NCBI GenBank assembly: GCA_021229015.1
Contig: CM037777.1
Coordinates: 25,539,222 to 25,603,221, forward strand
Reading direction: 5' to 3'
Source: Solen grandis
Lineage: Eukaryota; Mollusca; Bivalvia; Adapedonta; Solenidae
Length of the DNA stretch: 64,000 nucleotides
Shown piece by piece: positions 47,640 to 61,556 of this stretch; position 1 is the first letter of the stretch, and each line of letters opens with the position of its first letter. A model generated the notes under the pieces. It did not search any database. It saw only the letters and a list, made by a program, of their open reading frames with translations, and was not told where the DNA came from. The position numbers and the translations under genes were made by a program.

Positions 47640-50500
47640 GAGGTGTGTATATAGATTATATAATGATTGTTAAATCTTTTAGTTGACTTTATGAATCGAT
47701 GAACATGATGAGATACAAACGTGTTTTCTTTTTCAGTTTTATCTTCTATTCCAAATAGTAGTTTGGTTACACTAAGTGGATGAAAACTACGTGTATCCAT
47801 AAATGATTTACGCCTCTGGCTCTTGTACCGAGGACAGCGAAGGAAAAGAATGCTCAGCATCTTCATTAAAGTATCCACAATCGCATCTAGGGTTATCACG
47901 CAAATGATTATAAAAAAAAATCTGTAGAAATGTAGTACCAGATATAAAATAGGAAGGAACATCGTATGGGTTGAATATCGTTTATATTTTATTTTTGAAT
48001 GATAGCAATGAATGTGATTCTCGATGTTAAGATCCAGTTCATTCCATAGTTTTATCGATGAAGGAATAACTGATTTTGAATAAATTTCTATTCGAGATGC
48101 CACCGAAGCGTAGTTTTCTTGATTACGTAGTTTGTAATTATTAGACTGAAAAATCCTGGGACATAGTTCTGATAAATAGGCAGATAATTTTTATGTTCAA
48201 ATACTAGAAATGACATTTGAATTTTTCTACGATCTGCAAGGGAAACCCAACCTATTTCTTTTAATAATATTATAATGGAAACAGATAGAGTAAGACCCAT
48301 TACAATCCTGGCTGAATTTTTACTAGAGTTTCTTTTCCCTTGACTGAACAACTATCCCATAGAATAAAAGCATAATCCAAAATAGGTCGAAGGTCTGCAA
48401 TATATATTTGATTTAAGGATTTTCTTTTCAGTTTGAATTTGAGTGTACGTATTGAGTCCAATATTTTCGAAGTTATTTTTAAAATATGTGAATGCCATGA
48501 ACCATCGGAGCTTAAAGTGTCACCAAGATGTTTATGTGACTGAACAAATGTCATTGGAGTGTAATAAAACTAGAGAGCTGGATATATACAATTTGTTTTT
48601 GACAGAGATAAAAACATAGCATCTGTTTTATTCGGATTAAAGTTAACAAGCCATTGGCTATCCCAATTTGATATTTTCAAAAGGTCGTGGTTTAAAGTAT
48701 ATTCAATATGTTTTATATCATTTGAGCTTACCGCAAGGGAACTGTCATCTGCAAACAATCTGGTTATGTTAAAAAAGGAAATCAGCTATATCATTTACAT
48801 AGACTAAAAATAAAAGAGGTTCTAGTACTGATCCCTGAGGCACACCGGCATTAATAGTTGTTTCATTTGAAAATTCAGTACCTACAAACATTATTTTATC
48901 TTTTACTAAGATAACTAGATAACCAATTAAATACTTGACCGGAGAAACCCTATTGCTTTAGTTTAAAAATGAGACCCTTGTGCCAGACCCGTTCAAATGC
49001 TTTTTATCGTTGAATGCTTTACAAATTTGATTATAAATATCAATTACTTGATAAACTTTGGATTGACAAGGTAAAAAATCTGACTGGTATTTGTAAATTA
49101 ACTTATTTTCGAGTAAGAAATTGTACATACATTTGAAAACTACTCTTTCCATAATTTTACCAATTTATCTTATTAAAGAAACAGGTCTATAATTTGATGG
49201 AATGGTTTTATCCCCTTTTTAAATAGTGATATAACACTGGAATGCTTCCATAACTTAGGATACTTATTTTGTTGTATTGATTTATTGAATAACATTGATA
49301 AAGGCTTACAAATAGTATTTTGTATCTATCCTAATAATCTGTGACTAACTTCATTATGTCCACATGCTTTTTTAGTTATTAAGTTTGATAGAACATCATG
49401 TACATCTTGTTCAGAAAATGTAATACTTTCTAATCTCATATTAGTTCTAAAGTTAAAAACTGGTGGAGTAGCATTTCGATAGATTTCGATAAAATAATTA
49501 ATATTAAGAACATCCGCTTTATCTTTGTCCGAAAATACTGTTATTATAATTATCGTTGTTCATAGTAGTACATAAATTTAATTCGAGATTATCGGAAAAA
49601 ATCTTTTTTTTTCATATTATAAACTTTTTTTAACAATAACCAATCAGCGATTTTTCCACTTATTTGTGCAATTTTCCTTTGTCTTTCACGTTTTCTAGAT
49701 GTAATTCTGATTTAAGAGTTTATCATTTGGTCGAATATTTACATATCTTGTCAGAATACAAGTTTTGCAATATTTCTCAATTTAATTGTAAATTCTTCTG
49801 TAACACCGTCAGTATCTTTGGATTCAATGAATGTCCAGTCAAAACATTTAATGTACTTCAACTTTAAAATAAATATATGTACCATAATAATCACTGTAAA
49901 ATCTTTCAGTTTCGAATATCCCAGCGTGCAAACATTGAATATTGTTAGTAATGGCTATAGGATCCATCAATGTACAAGTTGTCTGGCAAACTCTGGTAGG
50001 TTCTAGAATCATATTAGGCATGTTTTTAAGTAGCATGATATCTTTGAATTTCCGGGTATTTGTATTTAGTTGATCTTTATTGATGTCACCGATTATTATT
50101 ATTTTAGTACATATCTCTAAAACTTTCTCTATGCATATACCAATTCTATTCCATTTCTACAGATGAGTTTGTAGATCTATATAAGTTACATAATAGGCAT
50201 GAATTTGAGGAGTTTTTAAGTTCTACCCATAATGATTCAGGTAAAATGTTCTCAAGTGTTAAAACTCGGGATAAGTGTAGTTTACTAGACACATCAAGTT
50301 TTAACCATTCATCAGGAATTGTTTTAGAAAGTTTAGTTTCTGTAAAACAAAGGATTGTGTAATCTAAAAAGTTATTTTTAATATAATCATATTTATTTCT
50401 TATGCTCCTTAAATTTTGATGAAATATCGAGATAGAATTAGAAATAGCATGGCAATTAGCAACATTAATTGCTCGAAATGTTGTTTAACATCATTTCCCC
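47640..50500 (-). pseudogene. Decayed LINE ORF2: endonuclease plus reverse transcriptase
   Basis: Read on the minus strand, the pieces appear in proper order. The APE endonuclease start is 'ISIFHQNLRSIRNKYDYI' (about 50430), then 'LCFTETKLSKTIPDEW' (about 50330) and 'IIIGDINKDQ' (about 50085), with 'LEPTRVCQTTCTL' at about 49975-50013. In the reverse transcriptase, 'GVPQGSVLEPLLFLVYVNDI' lies near 48790-48850 and 'FADDSSLAV' at about 48729-48755. 'SHKHLGDTLSSDGSWHSHI' lies at 48480-48540 and 'EIGWVSLADRRKIQ' near 48220-48260. The C-terminal cysteine cluster 'CDCGYFNEDAEHSF' (about 47850-47890) is followed by 'LRCPRYKSQRRK'. An intact ORF2 would be about 900 codons; here stops and frameshifts separate every block, so it is dead. 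It belongs to the jockey/CR1-like group. Confidence 0.92.
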
Positions 50501-51900
50501 TAGTGTGATTTTTTATTGCATTAAGTACAGATTTTATACCAATGGTCGTCCTATATGAAATCAAATCAATCCCCTGTTAGGCTATAGTACAAAAATAATA
50601 GTACGACCAGAGGGTAAGTTCATTGACATGAGACTGGGGTAAGGACAAACGAGGACTTGGCGGCGGAATAACTAATATTGCAGTGGAGAAAGGAAGAAAC
50701 ATAGAAATACTTAAACATTACATTTGAAAACTAGGAACAAATAAAAAAAAAACACAGGAAAATAAACAAAGAACTGAGAGAGGCGTAAAGTGGATGGAAG
50801 CTAAAATTCATGAAGAAGACTAGCAGATGTACATTTTAAAATGTCTCTTATCTCAAACTCATCACTTATTTTCAAACAGAAAACAGCATGGAAACAGTAT
50901 TATGTTCAAAAGAATTAATGTTTGTAAGTTTGTATTGTCTAACATATTATATTTCACTTGATATTTAGTATAAATAAGTATGATTATCACAATGTATAAC
51001 TTTGTAAACATACACACACACCCACATACAATATTCAAAATTTCAAAATGAAGAACGGTTCAATTGAAAAGAATTTTTTTACAAAACTTTTTCGACCTTT
51101 ACTAGTCAAAATTCCAAAGTATACATGTAACACCGATACATAAACATGTATAGCATATAACACCGATACATAAACATGTATAGCATGTAACACCATACAT
51201 AAACAAGTATACGCATATATACCATTAGCATATCAATCAACCAAAACTGTAAATGCATTATCTATATATGAAATGTGCATGCAATAATTATCTCTCCATA
51301 TATATATATATATCATTACAGTATATATCATAACTATGTTATAATGTGTGAATAAGATTTAATCACTGTAAGTCTTGATAATGCAAAAGTAAGCTCAAGA
51401 AAGCACACATTAATTTTTAATCAAAGTCAATCAATGAGTGAATATCATTACTCTCAAGTTATTTGATAAACATTTTGTACTATAATGATCAGACCGACAC
51501 ACCAAGCCTACGAAAACAACCCGTAAACACACAAATACATTGACTTAAATCATTCAGACTGAATGAAAAATTACATATGTGAATGTGTGATAAGAATTTT
51601 CATAGTGTTAACTGTGGCTGAAATATTTACGATCTTGAATTGTACACAAACGGTTGTTTAATTGTTGCCTATGATACACAATGGAGTGAGACATTTTTTC
51701 ACGCAGGATATATCATAAATATCAAGAAAACTCGTCTGCTAAAGATCTCAAACAGGTAAAAATTAATTGTGGTTAGGTAATTATTAGGAGAACAGGTAAG
51801 TGGATTTATTGGGTCAAGAACCAGGGTACTGGGCAGTGTTTGAAAACAAACAATTCAATGTGATGACGGATCTTTTCAATATCAGGCATATCATGGAATG
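50501..51900. other. Unassigned DNA between LINE ORF2 and ORF1
   Basis: About 1.4 kb of A+T-rich sequence with a 30-bp tandem repeat. ORF1 and ORF2 of such LINEs are normally close together, so part of this may be a later insertion or extremely decayed ORF1/ORF2 sequence. Confidence 0.4.
51128..51215. repeat. 30-bp tandem repeat, about 3 copies
   Basis: The unit is 'taacaccgatacataaacat' plus 'gtatagcatg'. The third copy is diverged and shorter. Confidence 0.9.
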
Positions 51901-51949
51901 TTACCTTGGTGTCTCTGGCATCAAATCATGAATTTTGCAATCTGCAACC

Positions 51950-52781
51950 CATGATTTTGACACATGAAAATCATTGAGTTTTCGGCCATCAAAACCCTAA
52001 AACTTTCTGTGAGGAGTCAGGTTTTCCAGTAGGAAGATCCCATTGCCAAACAATTTCCTGGCCCTATGAACACGCTCTCTGGTCCCAGAATTGGTAAACT
52101 TCACAATAATCTTGCGATCTTGGTTGTTTTTTGGTTTGTCTTTTCTATGGCATTTGTCGTTGTCCGTCTCTTTCAGATCGATATTAGCTCTCTGTGCTTG
52201 GCTGATAATCTTGCTGCGGACGTCTTCATCGTTTTTTCCTGATCACCACGGATGTTAGAGATGTCTTAGTTCATCCGGCGACCGTACTGTTCAAAGTCAT
52301 CATGATGAAACTTTATCTGGCAAATTGTTCCTTTTAAGTCATTTATTTCACTGTTTAGACTAATCACTTTTTTATTCAGTTGGGAAATTTCCTCCCTAAG
52401 AGCTTGATTTATACTGTGCACTACACAACTCGTTTCATTTCATTGAACAATTCTTCACTCCCATTTTAATCTCACATATCAGTGATTGGGCTAACCTAGC
52501 ACTAAGTGCATCGATGTCTTCATTACTAAATTTCATTTCAGCAGATGCCATGTCCGGAACTGAAGAATTCTTAACGACTGGGGTGGGTTGGGTAGACAGA
52601 CTGGGGGTGGGTGGGTTAGGTTGTAATGATTCTGTATCAGAGATTGAGTCGAAATAATCGGTTCCCTCACTCTCACTATCAGAATAAAAATCAGGCGCAG
52701 CGAAATGTTTGTATATTTATATGATGGTTTGCCCCCAGGAGACGATTTGTTCCGTTTTCTACCTTTTGATGTTCTTCCCAT
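51950..52781 (-). pseudogene. Probable LINE ORF1 remnant
   Basis: On the minus strand an ATG at 52781 opens a basic N-terminus ('MGRTSKGRKRNKSSPGGK'), followed after frame changes by 'FHHDDFEQYGRRMN' (about 52275-52316). 'DRKIIVKFTNSGTRERVHRA' and 'FGNGIFLLENLTPHRKF' follow (about 52010-52125). The 'EQYGRR' and 'IIVKF.....R' patterns are those of RNA-binding ORF1 proteins of jockey-like LINEs. Position and strand fit it being ORF1 of the LINE whose ORF2 lies at 47640-50500. It is disrupted by stops. Confidence 0.7.
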
Positions 52782-52999
52782 CAGCGACAGTATTCAGATA
52801 AATCCACACAGATAGAAATTATGTGCAAGTCAACTCTTCAGGAAACGGTAATCTATCGATCTTCAGTAAGGATACTTGTCTACATGTCAGATGTATATTG
52901 TCAATCTCAAGCCTCAGTAATTGTTGCTTTGTAGAGTAAAAATCACTTTTTTTTTCGCTGACAAATATCGTGCCACTCTGTTTTCCACAACCGGAAGTT
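52782..52999 (-). other. Probable 5' UTR of the minus-strand LINE
   Basis: Less A+T-rich sequence directly upstream of ORF1, ending where similarity to 62.8 kb begins. The exact 5' junction is not determined. Confidence 0.4.
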
Positions 53000-54010
53000 C
53001 ATTCATGTATACATAAATAAATGTGTAAAGCATACACTGTGTCACTGATAAATTAACACTTATTTAAAAAACAAAAATAAAATGTCATAACAAATCTTAT
53101 TGTCTAAATATCTAAAGCATTATAAGATTATGATTACACTGCTTCGCGATAAATACGTCCATGCTCTGTAAGGTTTCTGAGGAAGACACCGGTTAGACGA
53201 ATCCATCAACGACGAATCCCTTTCAATTTCAGGTACGCAATATACACTACGATGCTATTAGTTTGCATCCATTCCGTTCTCTTTACAGATAAAATATTTC
53301 TGATTTTTTTATGATTCTATCAGGGATTTACTCTTGTTCATATTTCTTTTTGGCCCAAATTTGTAGCAAGTATATTTTATATATTATGGAAATAATAGTT
53401 GAAGCTTTAGGAGTGTAATTGAATTGTATTAAATTATGTTTAAGTTATTTATTATTTTAAAGGCATTTTGCATATACGATCAACAAGAAAAACAAATTTA
53501 CTGTATCAAATAAATCAATTCAACAAAAATATCGAATTAGCGACGTCGTGTTAGCTGATCAATATAAATTAAATCTAAGAATACAAATGTCTTAATCATT
53601 TGATCCAATAATCAAATTGAATTGAAATACTTATATTCATATCAAATAAGGACGGATGTCTTGTGTGAGGTAAAATTCAGATAAACTACAGACTAAAGTG
53701 CATTTAGATGTTAGCAAGAAAACACAAAATGCAAGGTAAAATAGAAATTTCGGTACATGACATTTGCATTAAAGTGAAAACGCCCTCTTGATTCACGGTG
53801 AGATGACATTCGATAAATGCACACTTATGTGGTGTATTCGATTTTCTCTATTACTAATGGAATTTCCTACGAGGCCTGGTGTTAATAAACGGGTAAATTA
53901 AGTCGCCAAGGAAACAGAACATTTAGTTTTGCATGAGCTGGCATTGCCTGTAATCTAGCAAAGAAAACTGTAGATATGCTCAAGGAAACCACTTAACTTT
54001 CTTGAGAAAA
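53000..54010. repeat. Copy 1 of a second duplicated block (partner 62830-63780)
   Basis: About 1 kb is colinear with 62830-63780. Shared strings in order include 'acactg.t..gcgataa' (53135), 'gaagacacc' (53184), 'catccattccgt' (53266), 'gcaagtatat' (53366), 'cgatcaacaa' (53476), 'aatataaatt' (53560) and 'gcat.agctggcattgcctgt' (53931), closing with 'gaaaccac'. No open frame is shared, so this is not an obvious gene duplication. Confidence 0.8.
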
Positions 54011-55929
54011 AAAAAATAATGATCCCAGCGTGGTATCAATTCCTAAAATAACACAGACGCAGCGGAATCTGATACTGAAAACAAATATATTAAGTAGCTG
54101 ATTATATTTTCAAGTCACAATTGTTTCCAGTCAGATAATGATTTACTTTAAGGAATTATTAAAGACCCGAGCATGCTTCATCGTAACTGATAGACGATGG
54201 CTGAAACATTACGTTCACCTGCTTTTGATATTCGTTTTAATTAAAATTAACATTTGAAAAAAAAAAGATGATTTTTTAAAACCCATCTATAATCAGGCTA
54301 CTTGGTCACAGGTTTGACGCGATATTACCCTTTCGTTCTTAAATATGTTCTGTTAAAAGCGACCAGCAGGGTTTTTGCCAAAGCAAATATGATTCTTAAA
54401 ATTAAATGTCATTAGAGAATCAGGATCTAGTACTCGGTATCGGCATGTGTGTGCGTGTGTGTGTATATATTTATATATTTTTTCCGAGGCTTTGTTAGGA
54501 GCATCCATGTTGTCAGAGCAACCAATTACTACTGAGGGTGTCTAGGATCCACAAGGGTTTTAGCATTTAACGACACCGAATATTGTTTACTTCTTTTGAT
54601 TGTTTACATCATTTTAAGGTTGTTCAATAACTGGTTAGCCTTGTTCCGGTCGAGAGTTTCAGTGGATTGAACGTCCCATCGACAGCATTTTGATCATTCA
54701 AGGATAGATTATGTGCTGCCTTACTGTCATGTCAAACCGTTGACAAGAATGGTTATACAAAACCCAGTCGAAGTATCCCGACACTCGGGCAAATTATCAT
54801 GTTGTAATGAGCATTAAGATCAAGGGGAATCCATTAATACTGTTTAACCACTTGTGGGGTATAGACCGAGGCTCGACTACACAACTTCCTTGTTATGAGG
54901 TGAACCACTCTTACCACCCGGTCAACGGGACCTTTGTCTGTCGGAAGCACAGCTGCATTTCGACAGCAAAGATCTATTAATAGAAATTTGTCCGAAAAAA
55001 AAAATGTAGAGCAATATTTATTACTATATGTCTCAGAATCAGTGCTGCAAGAGTACTTGTTACATACCGAATAAATGTGAAGCTGCTATTAAATTATTTT
55101 TTAATGAAAAATAAAGATAAAAAGATGCATGATGACAGTATCTTATGGCCATTTTTTAATATAAAAAATGAGGTCACGTTTGGCGGTCGCGGCGAAAGTA
55201 TAAGAGATTTCCTTCACATGCTTATCTTAGTAGCATATCATTTAGTTTAAGGATTTAACGTATTTAACAAATCATTTTATTGGCCACTATAGAAATCAAA
55301 AACATGATCTCGGTCTAGTTTCCAGAGTTCCCTATTTGCACAAGAGGACACCATTTGTGTGGTTTTAACGTTCACTGTACTAAATTTATCCGACTTAATC
55401 AACGATAGCTTACATTTTTAACAGCATAACATTTTAAAATATAATTATTATTAGTTATATTTCATAGTTTTTACAGTCGCATCTTACTCCATCAGTTATG
55501 TGAGATGCTATGGTTTATGAATATTTCTACTCCTGATTAGTAATGGACGTGTATAGTTGCCTAATCTAAAGGGACGCATTTTAAAAACTGTCACAATCAG
55601 CTTAGTTTTTATATTTTTTGAATATATTTGGTCATTTTTCAGAGTATCAGAGCTCAACATGGTATTGATGTGTGCATTTGTTTGTTGTTGTTTTGTTTTT
55701 TTTTTCATCCTTCAACTTTATCAAAAATGTCTAACATGGTAACAGTAATTGTGACAAAGCGGTGTCTGGGAGTATTCATCTTCAATGATAATATTGTTCC
55801 TATGACGAAGCGAATCCTTATATTCCAACAGTTTGTTCCTGATATAGAAAGACAAACACGCTAATATAATATTTTGAAATATCCAAAGCCTCGCCATATC
55901 TACACGAAAGGAATCATTATGAAGAATGT
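54011..55929. other. A+T-rich DNA, no gene seen
   Basis: The frames at 55508-55864 overlap on both strands and lack motifs. There is a short (GT)n at about 54443-54465. No transposon was recognised. Confidence 0.45.
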
Positions 55930-56345
55930 GTTATTAATCGTTGTCTAATTGGACACAGTCGTTTGACGCACTCTTATCTTTTAAATCGTAGGTTCAACCT
56001 TTCTGTATTCCTTGTCAGGAACCGTATATTATTAAACATATCTTAATTGATTGTGTAGATTTGAATCTTATCAGGACAAATTTTTTATGTAACTACTACG
56101 TCAGAGCTTTTCAATACCGTTTCTTTTGATACTTTGACCGATCGTTTTTAATTAAGAAATTGGTGTATATTACAAACTTATTAAACTTGAGTACATTCAC
56201 CTGCTGTGCTGAATCACTGTTGTGTTTGAAATATTTTATTGTAATATATGATAAATATTGTTGTTTATTGTATAATTGTTTAGACACCATATAACGTCTT
56301 TCGACTGTTGAGGTGTCTTTAAATCAAAATTTTAATCTATTCTTT
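55930..56345 (+). pseudogene. LINE 3' fragment (RT C-terminus and 3' UTR)
   Basis: 'NRCLIGHSRLTHSYLLN' (about 55936-55986) is followed, after a frame change, by 'PFCIPCQEPYIIKHILIDC' (about 55999-56055) and 'ELFNTVSFDTL' (about 56104-56136). This is the CxxC...HxxxxC tail typical of jockey-like LINE ORF2 proteins. The 3' UTR then contains 'tagacaccatataacgtctt' and 'gactgttgaggtgtctt'. The element is strongly 5'-truncated, as LINE copies usually are, and carries at least one frameshift. Confidence 0.82.
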
Positions 56346-56935
56346 TGAAAATAAGGAATATAACTGAGACAATGTTGCCATATTTGTTGGAGACATGGAT
56401 TCATGGCGATGACCCCCGATTGGAATCATTAAGGATAATGAAACATGATATATGTTGCAGTGCATGAGCATCTATCTCATTACTGCTGTTTGACTCTTCT
56501 CTCTTTAATCATGTGGTCGAGAAAACGATTCTTTGCTTTATATCGTGTTTCACACGTTGTACATGATTGGTTCCACGTAAAGAGGGCGTTATTTTAAATA
56601 AAAATACATGACATAAGATTATTGAAAACTAAGTCTGCCATACGTAAGAGAACAATTTTAGATTATCCTTTTCATGTGGTAATAAATACTGTTTTTAAAA
56701 AAGACAGCACACAATATCATTATTAACAGCGACATTCTTATTCTGGGACCACTGGATTTTGAACCTTTATATTTGTTAAAGCCTTGATTAAAAAATCTGT
56801 CATTGTAACTGATTTTAAAACCACCCACCATCAGAAAGATATTGGTGGCCCTTAAAGCTTGCTTCAAATTAGAATATATATACGCAATATTTCACAATAC
56901 CCATGTGAATTGCATTGTCATAACATATCAGAACC
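56346..56935. other. A+T-rich DNA, no gene seen
   Basis: Nothing recognised. Confidence 0.5.
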
Positions 56936-57105
56936 GCTGTGGGTTCGAATCCCGGTAGGGACTTCGGATTTTTCATGTGGGGAAGCCTTCCAGCTGGCTT
57001 GCGGTAGGTCGGTGGTTCTACCCGGGTACCTCCACCTGTAATTAGCTGGACGTCGCTATATGATTGAAATACCATCGCAGCGACGGTAAACCCCAATACA
57101 AAAAC
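56936..57105 (+). mobile_element. SINE family B copy
   Basis: B box 'gggttcgaatcccggtag', body 'ccttccagctggcttgcggt', 'attagctggacgtcgctata' and 'tgattgaaatac', ending 'cgacggtaaacccca'. An internal deletion removes 'atgcctccgtgcattcgggg'. Confidence 0.88.
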
Positions 57106-57146
57106 AACATATCAGATCAATATTGCTGTTAATCCTAAAAGTTAAA

Positions 57147-57304
57147 TCATGTGAGGAAGCCTTCCAGCTGGCTTGCGGTAGGTCGGTGGTTCTACCCGGA
57201 TGCCTCCGTGCATTCGGGGTCTTCCTCCACCTGTAATTAGCTGGACGTTGCTATATGACTGAAATACTGTCGAAGCGACGGTAAACTCAAATAGGCAAGT
57301 CAGT
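57147..57304 (+). mobile_element. SINE family B, headless copy
   Basis: It starts at 'tcatgtgaggaagcc', about 40 bases after the previous copy, and runs through 'atgcctccgtgcattcgggg' to 'aaactcaaataggcaagtca'. The tRNA-like head is missing. Confidence 0.88.
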
Positions 57305-60300
57305 TAAAAGTCAAAAGCTATTCAAGCGAAGGATTAAACGCATTACCTAGGTTCGGTCTTCATTACAGATCTATATCAATAAATAAATACCAGATATAAG
57401 CTATTATATGATACGATGCTTTATTTTTTTTTCAGTATTCGGATTAAATTCTAAATTACATCACTTTTATGTATAAAAACCAAAAAACAAAAAACAAATG
57501 TTTAAACACATTGATTATATTTATGAATCACATAAAATCATAAGCAAGTATTGCTTGAGAATATGATAAGGTTAGAGGAGTATGGATGTTGTCTCTCAAT
57601 GCCAAACGTTTTAGATTTTTACATAAAGTCGTCACTATTACAAATAAACTGCACGCTCTTTTCAACAACAGCGTAATGTCCACGAAATAGAGTATAAACT
57701 AAAACAAGAACTATCTTTAAAAAAGATACTCGACCGTGGTAACCAGCTTGATGATTAGTGTCTGAATTGTTTAACATGTAATAGATTTTGTTGTTGGTTT
57801 AATAGTTGTGTAATTCCTGTGTCAGTGCAGCTCTTTGAAATACCACGGATCTAAATAATTTGTACAATCTAGGTAGACACTTACAGACTTAAAACATCTG
57901 CCCATTAGACTTCGCTTCGCGGGCTACAAAACGAAACCGGATGTTACGTTTTTGTTGAATATAGGATCTGTCAGGGTCGAATAATCAATTCCGAAATCTA
58001 TGTGTGACCTACCTTTTAGCGCTCTACTCTTTCAATTTACCTTAAAAAGGTGCAGTGTCTTACTATTCGGTACAAATCGTTCGCAGGGGAAGAAAACTTC
58101 AAAGTTTAAAACAAACAGAGATTTAAAGTACTAGTTTCCGCAACTTCTCAGGGTGAAAATATACGGCCTTACGGCCGAAAAAAAAAAGCAATCATAAAAA
58201 ACACATCTCAAACTAAAGGTAAGCACTTAAGCGTTAAGAAAACATGGCCAATCGTTGGAAACAACATTCATCTCGGGAGGAGGAAAATCAATATTCCACT
58301 CAAACCAACAATTCTTTTTTGATATTATTAAATTTGTGATAATGATTAGTAATATTATTATAGTTTTAATTATTATTAATCTTATTTATTGTATTACTAT
58401 TTTTTATGTTTAATTTTTTTAATATTTATTTGTTTTAATTTTAAGAGATGTGTTTAAGTATTTTACCATTTAATATGACTTTGTCTAATTTCCAGTCTGC
58501 AATACTGTATAATATATAAAGATTCCTAATATGCGACGTAACGTCAAATGACATATTGGCGATATTTTATGTTATGACGTCATATCTTGCACAACGTCAA
58601 TTCCTGCATAACAATAGTATTCTTATATGATTACAGGAACAAGCAATAATGTAGTATCAGCAATAATTGTTTATATTTTGATAAAGGCCTTTGGTCGAAA
58701 CATAAAAGAGTTGAAACGGGATATATTTGTGAAATACTTTGCCGATGATTTTCATAAAATAAAGGAAGCGAAGTTAAGTGTTTCCTGATAATTCGCAAGC
58801 ATAAACTTATAACAACAATACCTCTTTATGATATATGAAACATCATGCAGTATTTGCGCAAGGGATGTGGCCCATTTCACTAAATTAAAAAGTATCCGTA
58901 TGTGCAGATTTTACAGAGGAAAAAATTGTAATCGTTTTCTGATTTTTTTTTTCTTAAAAAAAAAGATATTAATTTGTGTACTTGTTATTGGTCAACTCTC
59001 ATTATGTATTTCTATTATTTTTTTTTTTATTTAAGAAATTAGACAGTACTATGTATGTTCACAGATAACAACTTTAGTGATTCAGACCCCTGTCTGATTT
59101 CAGTTACTTTCAGGTCCATCTTAGATAAGACCCGTTACTTCATATTGATACAATAATGATAAAAAAATGCTCCACCATGTGTGTGTTATAGTTCGAATAT
59201 GATATATGATGACTTTGTAATGGCATCTTTCGTCGATAGCAACAACATTGATGATGACCATGACCATAATTTAAACGTGAGTTCCATTTTACAAAGGATA
59301 TTTACCAATGCAGTGTATTAAATCTATATCGATATTTTTATTTCGCTTTTTAGTTTTGGTATTTTAATGTTCAAATCTGTAAAACGGTTGGATGTTTATC
59401 TGACGTAGGAATTGTGTATTGAACATGGAAGAATATATTTTTTGAAGATCTAGAACTCCGATATCCATTGATATAGGGAAAATAAAGATTACATATATAT
59501 GTTCTTGCCTACAAAAGACAATGTAGATTTTTTTTAAAAGTTAAGCAAATTCATCGTTCGAGGTGTTTCGTGTAGCGCATGCATGATCGATATACACCGT
59601 ACCACAATTTCTTCTGTTTTATGTCATATTATGGTTCAGCTTTTTTCAAATTCTTTAAACTCAAATGATAAAATAAAGAAATGTCCTGATAACAAAAATC
59701 GTCTTCTTTGCAAAAAATACTGTATTAAACAGTTCCTTTCATTATATTGATGAATTACCAATACAGTTTCACTAATAGTGAAAAACCCCGGAATATTGTG
59801 AAATAATGCATAGTTTCGTTCATTCCCTATGAACATGAAACGGCAGGAAACGTATCTCACAATAAAAACTGCTATCATTAATTAAATGCTGAAGTTACGT
59901 TACTCCATCCAAGCTGGAAAGACATGGAATATTATTAAATAAACGTGTAAGGGGCATGTAAAACCACTAGAATAGTTAATCGTATATTTTAGAAATAATA
60001 TTTAATCGCTAGTTTCGCCATTGCTATGAATCAATGTTTTTTTTTTTTTTTTTTTTTTTTTTTCGTCTCTTTGGCCTTAATTGCACTCTTTCTAAACTAT
60101 ATAGTTTATGGGTATAGTTTTTCCAATATAATAATCCCACACACAGGTAGCTATCTCTACTTGACTGTCTGATGATCATTCCCTGGTGAAGAAAACTTGC
60201 TTCATAAAACTCTTTTTATATATGCCTAGAACTTTAGAATATGTAAAAAGTTTTTCAGATTTTGATCAAAAATAAACAACAAGCTGATATGGAAAATTCT

Positions 60301-61141
60301 GTCAAATCCACAGTATTCTAAGCAGTACCATCAAAAGTATGTCTAGAGAGATTACACATAACAGTAGGCATGATCAGTACCATTCAGAAAATAATATGCA
60401 AATAATTTATAAAAAAATGCAACTTTTTGTTACTTCCATTCATATCATAATCACATACAAGGCTTTCTACTGGTTTTAGGGAACGGAGATTTCCTTCGAA
60501 AACCTAATACCATTCATTTATTTGCATGCATGTTAATTTACGTAGAAAACATATAGTATAATTGAAAGACACTGATTTGGGAAATTAGATGCTCATATAT
60601 AGCGAGGATCAAAACAACTAGATATGTCAATAACGTTTCTGTTAATGTCTTGGTATAAGGATTTCAAATACATATTAAATTAAGTACAATGTTGTAAATT
60701 CGCGCCTCAAAAAAAACAACAACAAACAAAAAACCCTGCAATACGATAAAAATATGTGTTAGATATCCCTTTGGCATATCTATAAATATGTATATTACAT
60801 AAACCTTACCAGAAAAAACACACTAACTATTACAGGTAATCAAGAATATGCAGTATACACTCAGTATGCTCTGTATGAAATATATGTCACTGACTGAACT
60901 CTTAGTGAGTTCGCAGGCCCTTAGCTATAAATGGAAAAATTAAATATTCCAATGTGAGCCATTGTGAAGACGTTTGCCAAACGGAATCACTATTATATAT
61001 CTTTAGACATAGACAAATGTCAACGTCTATTCGTCCTTGTATTCATCAAATTGACAAAAAAAACAAAGCACAATAGCTTTGTTCCCGAAGGCATTTGAAC
61101 AATCAAAATTCAAATGTTGCAATGAAGCAGACTGTTCTAAC
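57305..61141. other. Long A+T-rich stretch, no gene seen
   Basis: 3.8 kb with only chance ORFs (for example 59636-59878 minus) and a 27-base poly-T at 60037-60063. No repeat family was recognised. Confidence 0.5.
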
Positions 61142-61146
61142 ATTAA

Positions 61147-61556
61147 GTACAGGAGTTTGAAGTTCTGTCAATAAATAAGTATGATATAGTAAAAGATAAG
61201 CCCTGTACTTAATACAAAAATACAAGGAATGCAACGCCTTTTCGCCACCCAACACATGCTTGGTTGAATTATACGATCCTAATAACTAATGGTAGCAATC
61301 TAGTGAGCCTACTCGAGAGTGTATACTAAAATGCATCCAAAACAACCGATGATATTTTATATCACGCAATTCTACATGAAATATTAACAAACTTTGCTCA
61401 TTTTTCTGAGTTGACAGTTTTAACTTGAAACCATTCGCTGACGTCACATACTTGCACCTTCGGGCGTTGCATTCCTTGTGTTTTTTATTATTATGTACAG
61501 GGTTTATCTTTTACTTTATCATACTTATTTATTGACAGAACTCCGAACTCCTGTAC
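61147..61556. mobile_element. 410-bp MITE with candidate ATTAA target duplication
   Basis: The left arm (61147-61232) and right arm (61462-61556) are inverted copies. Both hold 'gtacaggag', 'agttctgtcaataaataagt', 'atgata.agtaaaagata', 'ccctgtac' and 'caaggaatgcaacgcc'. The outer flanks are direct copies of ATTAA (61142-61146 and 61557-61561). The centre has no ORF. The superfamily is undetermined. Confidence 0.85.

Noticed and set aside
58250..58280. Third copy of a duplicated segment ('ccaa.cgttgga.acaacatt' also at 43800)
   Set aside because: Only about 20 bases match and the flanks do not align, so chance is a sufficient explanation.
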